Below, piece by piece: positions 57,420 through 64,000 of a stretch of 64,000 bases of DNA. Within the stretch, counting starts at the first letter, position 1; every line of letters starts with the position of its first letter. Both the position numbers and the translations under genes were made by a program. The notes under the pieces were generated by a model. It did no database searches. It saw only the letters and a list, made by a program, of their open reading frames with translations, and was not told the origin of the DNA. Source of the DNA: VXPW01 sp965115815 (GTDB lineage: Bacteria; Pseudomonadota; Alphaproteobacteria; TMED109); the NCBI GenBank assembly GCA_965115815.1, contig OZ220465.1, positions 1,116,001-1,180,000 of the forward strand. Direction: 5' to 3'.

Positions 57420-58555
57420 CGCACGAGCGTCGGAAGCCTCGATCGAGGAGGCTCTGCGGCGCTGGGCGTAGCCGCGCCTGCGGGTCGGCCACGCGATCGC
57501 GGTCGACGGCACGCGCCTTCGCGGCGCCCACCGCACCGGCGAGGATCCTGACGAGACGGTCTCGCGGATCGAGCACGGGACCGGCATGCCGGTCTCGATC
57601 CTCCACGATCCCGACGAGGGCGGGGAGATCGCTGCCGTCCACGCCGCGCTCGAGACGGTGCCGGTGGCCGGCCGTCTGCGCACGCTCGACGCGCTCCCCA
57701 CCACCTGCGAGACGGCACGGCGGATCGTCGAGACCCAGGGCGCCGGCGGGAGGATGACGGTCACGGGCCACGCTTCCCGGACCTTCGAAACGTTCGAGAG
57801 CCTCCATTGGGAGACCACGAGCACGGAACGCTACTGCGAAACGCCCACGCTCGAGCACGGCCGCATCGAGCCGCGCAGCATCGAAGTCTTCACCCCGCCC
57901 GCGAAGATGATCCACGATCCCCACGTCCAACCGATCTTCCGTGTCACCCGGCACGTCGAATGCACGAAATCCGGAACACCGACCCCGGAACACGCCTACG
58001 GCATGACCTCGGTCGCGGCCGAACGCGCCTCGCCGCAACCGCTACTCGCAGGGAACCGTGGTCCCTGGGGGGGGGGTCGAAAGCCCTCACCCCATCCGCG
58101 ACGCCACCTTCCGCGAAGACGACTCCAGGCTCCGGGCCCGCAACGCGCCCACACCCCGACCGAAACCGCAAGCCTCCGAGCCTGAGAGCCTGTACGGAAA
58201 CTATTGAGCGGTCCCGATTCTGGCCGCTCGTGCAAAGTATCGGCGTCGGAGAGACCGCTTCGAAAGCAATCTGACAGATGTGGAATGGACTTGTCTGATC
58301 CCGATGTACTCTCCAGCCACATCGCAGATACCAGAATCGGGGCCGCTCAATAGTTTCCGCACAGGCTCTGACTACCCAACCCGGCAGGCCTCTCGCTCGC
58401 CCCGGATCCGCCAAAGCGGACCCCTCGCGCCCCGCTCCACGCCGCCGCTGGGCAGCAGACGTCCGCACATCTCACAATCGCAGACTCGAACGCGTCGACC
58501 CGCGCCGCGATCAAGACTCCGATCGCATCACAGCAACAAGCATGGGATCACCTTG
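57420..58555 (+). pseudogene. ISAs1-type transposase remnant A, interrupted by MITE-3
   Basis: Homologous to 61560-62290 and, after the MITE, to 62845-63025. Reads IEEALRRWA, then an in-frame TAG at 57470-57472 where the other copy has CAG, then VGHAIAVDGTRLRGAH, TLDALPTTCETARRI and TRHVECTKSG up to 58060. A run of ten G at about 58068-58077 shifts the frame. The N-terminal part present at 60255-61522 is absent. Not functional. Confidence 0.75.
58186..58368. repeat. MITE-3 (183 bp), derived from an IS5-type element
   Basis: Near-perfect 38 bp inverted ends (GAGCCTGTACGGAAACTATT and complement), flanked by TGA at 58183-58185 and 58369-58371. Its left part still encodes a relic of an IS5 transposase start (RFESNLTDVEWTCLIP), matching the remnant at 29645-29899. 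Removing it restores the sequence found at 62838-62850. Confidence 0.85.
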
Positions 58556-58576
58556 CCCTGGGGCAGCCCGTCATGG

Positions 58577-58801
58577 CGGCGCGGATACAACCGGCGCACC
58601 GCCATGGAGCGGATCAACGCCCGCCTCGACTGCAGCTTCAACTTCGAAACCCACTACATCCGCGGCCGCGCCAGGATGAAGACCCGCCTCGGGCTGGCCC
58701 TGGCGGTCATGATGGCGAGGGCCCTCGCACAGGCCCGCGCCGAACGCGCCGGGCGCATGCGCTCCCTGGTCGGCCCAGTGCCATACCTCGATACCGTCTG
58801 A
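58577..58801 (+). pseudogene. C-terminal end of an unclassified DDE transposase
   Basis: The frame reads RRTAMERINARLDCSFNFE, then HYIRGRARMKTRLGLALAVM and MRSLVGPVPYLDTV before a stop at 58801. This is the common C-terminus of a group of DDE transposases; nothing upstream belongs to it. Confidence 0.6.
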
Positions 58802-59024
58802 CCGTTTGTCCCGTCTCCGACACCGCCGCTCGATCCAGCCGCCGCCCGGCGGACGGCAAGCCGCGGCCGTCCGTGCAACCATGGTCCCGTAATATGCCTG
58901 CCACGCGCCGGATCACGGCAGTCTGCAACCACGTGGCGGCAGGGCAGGCGATAGACGGACACCAAAATTCAGCCGCGCGCGATCAAAAGTCCCCACAGCG
59001 CACATGCCTCAGGACAGGCCGGCA

Positions 59025-59053
59025 TTGACGCTTCCCGCATTAGACCCTACATT
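59025..59053 (+). promoter_or_regulatory. Sigma-70-type promoter of the tacA-tacT pair
   Basis: TTGACG, 17 bp, TACATT. The start codon of tacA is 30 bp downstream and a GGAGGG ribosome site lies between. Autoregulation by the antitoxin is expected for the family but no operator was identified. Confidence 0.65.
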
Positions 59054-59082
59054 GTCGGGACAGAGAGAGGGAGGGTGGCGCA

Positions 59083-59394
59083 GTGTTGAACTTCAGCGAT
59101 GTCGAAGCGCCGTCGAATGAGAGGGCGACCGATCATATTGAGATGCGGGTGAGGCCGAGCGACAAGGAGCGCATTTCCTGGGCCGCCGAGCTGTCGGGCG
59201 TCAAGCTTGCAACGTTTGTCAGGGCGTCGGCTGCAAGGGAGGCCGAGCGCATCCTGCGCGAGCATCAGACCACGGCACTTTCGGGGCGCGACAGGCAGAT
59301 GCTGCTGGAGGCGCTTGACAATCCGCCGCCGCCTACACCAGCAGCCCGGGACGCGGTGCGCAGCTACCGCGCCCGGATTGCCAATGCAGGGTGA
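59083..59394 (+). CDS. tacA: TacA-like (DUF1778) antitoxin
   Basis: 103 residues. The N-terminal half is a ribbon-helix-helix DNA-binding domain (HIEMRVRPSDKERISWAAEL, then TFVRASAAREAERIL); the C-terminal tail (LSGRDRQMLLEALDNPPPP) wraps the toxin. I take the GTG at 59083 as start because of the well-placed GGAGGG. The stop overlaps the toxin start by 11 bp. Intact, but its toxin is broken. Confidence 0.88.
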   Translation: MLNFSDVEAPSNERATDHIEMRVRPSDKERISWAAELSGVKLATFVRASAAREAERILREHQTTALSGRDRQMLLEALDNPPPPTPAARDAVRSYRARIANAG

Positions 59395-60114
59395 TCGCGC
59401 GGCGGCTCCCGGAAGCGTCATCGAACCGTTTGACCCCGGCCGACATGACCGGTCGGGCTTTACCTGCGGCACGGACCGTCTCGACAATTTTCTGCGGTTT
59501 AGCGCCAGAAAGCAGCAGAAGGACGACTTTACGAGAATATTCGTTGCAGTTGCCGAAGGATTGCCCAAGGTGCTCGGCTACTGTATCTACTCACCCCCTA
59601 CTGATGACGAATCGTTTTTCCTGACGGGTCCGGATCCGGCATTTTCCCTTGCCCCTTTAACTTGCTCACGGCCGATGACCGGAGGTGCGTGTTCCGGCTG
59701 ACAAGAAGCGGATCGATCTTCGTCATCAGTAGGGGGTGAGTAGATACCGGCTACTATGCGCTGAATGCTCACGCCGTCGCGACGGACGACCTCGGACAGG
59801 CCCCGCCCCGGCGGGCTCCCAATACCGGCAGCGTTCCGGCGCTGTATCTCTCCATGATTGCTGCGGATCGAAGCTGGCAAGGCCGGGGACTCGGCTCCGA
59901 CCTTGCGGTTGATGCGCTCGGCCGCGCCCTGAGTGTTACTGGTGAAATCGGCATCAAGTTGGTTGTCCTGGACGTGATCGACGATGGTGGGAACGAGGCC
60001 TTCGCGCGCCGTATGACATTCTACCGGCGTCTGGGTTTCCAGAGCTTCCAAGACCGTCCGGAACGGATGTTCATCGCCATCGAAACGATCCGGGCCATGT
60101 TCAGTGAAAGATAG
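59384..60114 (+). pseudogene. tacT: TacT-like GNAT toxin, split by MITE-1
   Basis: Reading 59384-59582 and then 59756-60114 gives one frame of 185 residues: IEPFDPGRHDRSGFTCG, LDNFLRFSARKQQKDDFTR, VLGY-YALNAHAV across the junction, the acetyl-CoA site LAAD-like IAADRSWQGRGLGSDLAVDA, and the C-terminal FYRRLGFQSF. Members acetylate the amino group of charged tRNAs to stop translation. The MITE leaves a truncated product of 105 residues ending in MITE-encoded sequence, without the acetyl-CoA site, so the toxin is dead. Confidence 0.88.
59583..59747. repeat. MITE-1 copy (165 bp) with 8 bp target duplication
   Basis: Inverted ends GTATCTACTCACCCCC and complement, flanked by CGGCTACT at 59575-59582 and 59748-59755. 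About 90 percent identical to the copy at 33407-33573 and to the left end of the IS66-type elements. Excision of the repeat with one duplication restores the toxin frame exactly. Confidence 0.92.
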
Positions 60115-60254
60115 TCGGGACAGTTTGACGCACAAAGTACCCGGTCGAAGGGAAGCAGCGCTACCCCAGAACCATCCCACGCTAGGTTGGTTGGAAGGCT
60201 GGGTTCCGTGGGTTCCAGATGATTCGGATGTGTGCTGGCTGTTTGTGAAGCGGT

Positions 60255-61522
60255 GTGGTATCCGTGGTTGTCTTGGAGCGCGCCGCGGATGTTTTCGAGA
60301 CGACCCCGGAGGGTTTTGCGCTCCGGGATGTGGTGGTGCGCCTGGCGCGTCCGGATGAGGTGTGTCGCTGGAACCGTGTGGTGGACCGCCATCATGATCT
60401 TGGTTTCCAGCCGTTTGCGGGTCGAGGTCTGCGCTCCGTATTCACCTGACGCGGGCGGTGGATGGGCGCTGCGGGCTGGCAGACGGGCGCCTTCCGCTGT
60501 GCGCCGCGGGACCGTGGGATGGGCGGGCGCCGCGAGGAACCGTTGGAGCGGTTGCACCGGATCGGAAACCCCACGAGGTTTGTGATTCTGGGGGGGGTCG
60601 CCCACGACGATCCCATGCTAATTCGTGCCTGCACGGAAAATCCCTAAGAGTCTGATTACATGAATGGAAAGCCAATATTGACAGGGCGAAGATTCATCGA
60701 ATCCAGCCTGATTTCAGCGGAATATGTCGTCATATGCCATCAAAGAGGGAATCTTCGGTTCCCCAGATTCCAAATATGGTTGCATATACAATGTGTTGTG
60801 ATTTTCCGTGCAGACACTAATTCGGAGACACGAAATCCGAATGCGTTGGGGCTCGGATCATCATAGATCGCCTCCTTGATCGCAATTTTCGTGCCGAGAA
60901 GGTCCCATCGAGCTTTGGCGGCACGATTGCAGTGCGACGCAAACTGAGAAAACCTCGCCAGTCGTCGCCGGATTAGCAGCGTGGGATCACCGTGGGGGGT
61001 CGCCGGGTGTTTCGGGGTCTTGCCTCGTGTGCGTGGTCGCGGATGGAGCGGCGTCTCAGCGACGACTGGGAGGCTGCGTACGGCACTCCGTTGCGGGTGG
61101 CGGAGTCGTGGGTCTCGCCGACGAAGTTCCGCGGCACCCTGTACCAGGCGGCGAACGGGACGTGCGTGGGCAGGAGCACGGGCGATGCGCGCGCCCACGG
61201 GCGCGATCCCGATCCGCACGGGGAGGCGAAGGATCGGTACGGGGTTCCGCTGCGTCGCGATGCCGGTCGTCGGTTGCGGGCGACGCAGAGCGGCCGGTCG
61301 GCGCGGGAGGTGCGCTCGATGTACCTGCATGGTGCGGCGCTTTCCGACTTCCGGCGTGCGCAGGGGCGCACGCACGGCATCGCCTCGGTGCGGTGCGTGA
61401 TCTTGCTGGCGTGGCGGGCGAATCGGCACGGCGCGGTGGCGGCGGCACGCTCCGCGAAGGCGATGACGCAGAAGGATCTGGCGCAGATCGGTGCGTGGAA
61501 GAACCCGGACACCGGCCGGTAG
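60255..61522 (+). pseudogene. DUF4338 (DruA-like) region upstream of an ISAs1 transposase, decayed
   Basis: Pieces in different frames read RLARPDEVCRWNRVVDRHHD and LGFQPFAGRGLRS (60300-60445), QTGAFRCAPRDRG with NPTRFVILGGV (60479-60605), and after MITE-2 ERRLSDDWEAAYGTPLRVAE with KFRGTLYQAANGTCVGRSTG (61044-61180). This order is that of DUF4338, the domain of Druantia protein DruA, which also occurs joined to ISAs1-type transposases. The tail AMTQKDLAQIGAWKNPDTGR leads directly to the transposase part at 61529. Several frameshifts and MITE-2 copy C break it. Confidence 0.6.
60625..60817. repeat. MITE-2 copy C (193 bp) with 6 bp target duplication
   Basis: Ends GTGCCTGCACGGAAAATC and GATTTTCCGTGCAGACAC, flanked by TAATTC at 60619-60624 and 60818-60823. 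It lies inside the DUF4338 pseudogene. Confidence 0.88.
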
Positions 61523-61528
61523 GAACCG

Positions 61529-62385
61529 GTGTCCCAATCGACCGTGCACCGGGTGCTGCAGAACCCCGACCCGGCGTGGATCGAGGAGGCTCTGCGACGC
61601 TGGGTGCAGCCGCGCCTGCGGGTCGGTCACGCGATCGCGGTCGACGGCACGCGCATGCGCGGCGCCCACTGCACCGGCGAGGATCCTGACGAGACGGTCT
61701 TGCGGATCGAGCACGGGACCGGCATGCCGGTCTCGATCCTCCACGATCATGACGAGGGCGGGGAAATCGCCGCCGTCCACGCCGCGCTCGAAACGGCACC
61801 GGTGGCCGGCCGTCTGCTCACTCTCGACGCGCTCCCCACCACCTGCGAGACGGCACGGCGGATCGTCGAGACCCAGGGCGCCGACGGGAGGATGACGGTC
61901 AAGGGCAACGCTCCCAAGACCTTCGAGACGTTCGAGAGCATCCATTGGGAGACCATGAGCACGGGACACTACCGCGAAACGCCCACGCTCGAGCAGGGCC
62001 GCATAGAGCAGCGCAGCATCGAAGTCTTCACCCCGCCCGCGAAGATGATCCACGATCCCCACGTCCAACCGATCTTCCGTGTCACCCGGCGCGTCGAATG
62101 CACGAAATCCGGAAAACGGACCACCGAGCACGCCTACGGCAGGACCTCGGTCGAGGCCGACCGCGCCTCGCCGCAACCGCTACTCGCACGGAACCGCGGT
62201 CCCTGGGGGTCGAACGCCCTCACCCCATCCGCGACCCCACCTTCCGCGAAGACGACTCCAGGCTCTGGGCCCGCAACGCGCCCGCAAACCACGCGATCCT
62301 CAACACCCTCGCCCTTGCCGTCATCCTCCACAACCCGCGGCAGCTGCCCCAGCCCGCCCATTGCCCACAAATACCGTCTGACTAG
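61529..62385 (+). pseudogene. ISAs1-type transposase, remnant B (C-terminal frameshift)
   Basis: Open from MSQSTVHRVLQNPDPAW through VGHAIAVDGTRMRGAH (catalytic D), LTLDALPTTCETARRI and TRRVECTKSGK to LLARNRGPWG near 62210. There a frameshift moves the conserved end RPHPIRDPTFREDDSRLWAR into the frame that stops at 62385. The first part is separated from the DUF4338 piece by one stop (61520-61522). Better preserved than remnant A but not functional. Confidence 0.72.
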
Positions 62386-62661
62386 CTCATGTGTTGCCGC
62401 ACGGCGCTGTCGTCCCCGGCATCGACACGGTGGCCAAGCATCCACACCGTGAACGACAGTGCAGCTTGGCCATTCCAAGTGATTTCCACGCCGGGCGGGC
62501 CGTCTTTGCTGCGGTTCAAGGATCCGCCCATCGTCGCCACGAGGCGGAAGGCCTGCCCGAGAGACCTCCGGCTGCGCCAAGATCCGCGACAGCTTCTTCC
62601 TGCCTTGTGCTGAGGAAAGCGCGCTGGGAATTGAAACAAGGCCGTCCATGCGCCCGACCAT
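62386..62661 (-). pseudogene. C-terminal relic of an IS4-type transposase
   Basis: Minus-strand sequence reads ATMGGSLNRSKDGPPGVEIT and TVWMLGHRVDAGDD before a stop, resembling the GGFL-(N/A)RK-GDGEPG end of IS4-group transposases. Weak, with no element ends seen. Confidence 0.45.
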
Positions 62662-63070
62662 GGCACGAAGGAATCAGCGAGTCGAGCGCGAAATGTGTCC
62701 GATGGGCAGGCCCCAGCCCTTCCACAGCTTCGCCGACGCCCGCCACCCCGATGCCGACCAGGCGCAAGCAGGTCCTGCACGCCGTCACAAGACCCGGCTG
62801 ACCGCGCTCACACCCCGACCGAAACCGCAAGCCTCCGAGCCGGGCTACCCAACCCGGCCGGCCTCTCGCTCGCCCCGGATCCGCCGAAGCGGACTCCTCG
62901 CGCCCCGATCCGCGCCGCCACCGGGCAGCAGACGCCCGCACATCTCAAATCGCAGACTCGAACGCGTCGACCTGCGCCGCGATCAAGACTCCGATCGCAT
63001 CACAGCAACAAGCATGGGATCTCCTTGGCGCTACCCCGCTCGCGGGCGCGGTTCAGGGGCGGCTCGCGCC
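62662..63070. repeat. ISAs1-element tail repeat and flanking sequence
   Basis: 62840-63025 repeats 58371-58555 (about 90 percent), including CATCACAGCAACAAGCATGG, and is the non-coding tail common to both ISAs1 remnants. 62662-62839 shows nothing recognisable. Confidence 0.6.
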
Positions 63071-63292
63071 ATGACCGGCCCGAAGATCGCCGTCCTGTTC
63101 CCCGGCCGGGAGGGGCGGCCCGTGGGCGAACTGCGCTACGGGACGGACGCCATCCGGCGGTTCAGCCTGTTCCGCTATGCGCCGTCCTGGCTCGAGAGCA
63201 GGGACGCCTTCGCGCTGGCCCCGGGCATGCCGCTGGAGGACCGGGACTTCCGCTGTTCGGGCCACGGCGCTTCGGGCCTACCCTTGGAGTGA
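63071..63292 (+). pseudogene. HipA-like N-terminal fragment
   Basis: The frame MTGPKIAVLFPGREGRPVGE, then FRYAPSWLESRDAFALAPGM and FRCSGHGASGLPLE resembles the N-terminal subdomain of HipA-type kinases, but it stops after 73 residues where the kinase core should begin. No continuation in another frame was recognised, so this is a truncated relic. Confidence 0.5.
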
Positions 63293-63461
63293 CCCTGCGT
63301 ACAAACCTTCCGATGACGCCCTGCAGGACAACCCGACGCGCGAGGATATCCAGGCGGCGGCCGTGCTGCTCGAGATGCAGGCCTGCTATGAATTGAACGA
63401 TGCGATCGGTTGCCTGGCCATGCTGGCTACCATGGACGGCGGCCGGGCGGCCGTCACTTGA
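63240..63461 (+). CDS. Short open frame of unknown function
   Basis: After the HipA-like fragment, another frame reads GALRAYPWSDPAYKPSDDAL, then TREDIQAAAVLLEMQACYEL and AIGCLAMLATMDGG before a stop at 63461. The start is unclear and overlaps the fragment. It looks coding in composition, but I recognise no family; it may be the end of a gene fused to the fragment by deletion. Confidence 0.35.
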   Translation, partial: TGTSAVRATALRAYPWSDPAYKPSDDALQDNPTREDIQAAAVLLEMQACYELNDAIGCLAMLATMDGGRAAVT

Positions 63462-63506
63462 TTTGTCCGGAAGTATCCCTATATTTTGCTGCAAAGGAGC
63501 CCTCCG

Positions 63507-64000
63507 ATGTCCACTGCAGCAACCGTCCGGTCCGCCCTGGGACGAGTGCCGAAGGGCAAGCCCTTCACCGGCGCCCGTTTTTCGGGATACGGCAGCCCGG
63601 CCGCCGTCGGGCGGACCCTGTCGCGCTTGGCCGCGGCGGGCGAGATCCGGCGCGTCGCCCGCGGCGTGTATGTGCGGCCGAAATTCAGCCGCTATGTCGC
63701 CGGCGGCATGGCGATCGATGTTCGCGAGGTCGCCCGGACCGTTGCGCGCCGCCACGGCGAGACGCTCCAGGTCCACGGTTTCGAGGCCATAAGGCGGTTC
63801 GGGTTCAGCACCCAGATGCCGCTCTCGCCCGTGTACCATACCAGCGGAACGACCCGGACCCTTCATGTCGGGGCCGGATCCGTCCGGCTCCGCCACACCT
63901 CGAACCGGCGCCTGCTGCAATTCCCCGGCGAGCCGGCGGGTGTGGCTCTCTCCGCACTCTGGTATCTCGGGAAGGAGGAGGTCACGCCGGAGACGGTCGC
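63507..64000 (+). CDS. abiEi: AbiEi-like antitoxin (DUF6088 type), continues beyond window
   Basis: ATG at 63507 with GGAG 7 nt upstream opens 164 codons to the window edge: TVRSALGRVPKGKPFTGARF, then GSPAAVGRTLSRLAAAGEIR (winged helix) and RVARGVYVRPKFSRYV, LQVHGFEAIRRFGFSTQMP, TSGTTRTLHVGAGSVRLRH. This is the pattern of DUF6088/AbiEi antitoxins of type IV AbiE systems, which repress their own promoter. The cognate AbiEii nucleotidyltransferase toxin would be expected just past 64000. Confidence 0.75.
   Translation, partial: MSTAATVRSALGRVPKGKPFTGARFSGYGSPAAVGRTLSRLAAAGEIRRVARGVYVRPKFSRYVAGGMAIDVREVARTVARRHGETLQVHGFEAIRRFGFSTQMPLSPVYHTSGTTRTLHVGAGSVRLRHTSNRRLLQFPGEPAGVALSALWYLGKEEVTPETV

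Overview
The window looks like a chromosomal segment of a GC-rich alphaproteobacterium. The main evidence is the minus-strand run rpiB-glyA-nrdR-ribD-ribE-ribBA-ribH-nusB (20293-26332), whose order and start/stop overlaps are typical of that class. A metY-type sulfhydrylase, a DctQM TRAP permease pair, mnmA, nadK, moaA and two tRNAs (Gln-UUG, Pro-GGG) fit the same picture. Assignment to a genus is not possible from the sequence alone.

Layout. 1-10000 is a graveyard of mobile DNA: two IS66-type elements, a truncated IS630, an ISNCY-type element, several short non-autonomous repeats (MITEs), and broken host genes (an HTH regulator, an Abi/HEPN gene and a zeta-kinase / small protein / nucleotidyltransferase group). 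10071-19393 is an intact two-gene Druantia type III-like anti-phage module (druH, druE). 20293-28747 is the housekeeping block on the minus strand. 30051-37659 is a second defence block: an MmeI-type restriction-modification enzyme, a small membrane protein split by a MITE, and a 1250-residue reverse transcriptase with a C-terminal nitrilase domain (DRT type 1/UG1-like). 37659-49125 is a nested mobile island. In it a decayed group II intron is cut by IS3 and IS630 elements, and next to its domain V sit three head-to-tail copies of another group II intron; the middle copy is a 730-nt mini-intron and the last is split by a second IS3. 49454-56903 returns to normal genes. 57420-64000 is again accessory: ISAs1/DUF4338 transposase relics, a TacA-TacT toxin-antitoxin pair whose toxin is split by a MITE, a HipA-like fragment and the start of an AbiEi gene that runs off the window.

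How it fits together. The window is a defence and toxin-antitoxin island interleaved with core metabolism. Large single-gene or two-gene defence systems remain open, while many small toxin, Abi and regulatory genes have been inactivated. Five insertions (MITE-1 twice, MITE-4, ISNCY and MITE-3) have clean target duplications whose removal restores the interrupted sequence. Three MITE families can be tied to larger elements present here: MITE-1 to the IS66-type element, MITE-3 to an IS5-type element, and MITE-2 probably to the ISNCY element. All functional calls come from reading motifs by eye; no database search was run.
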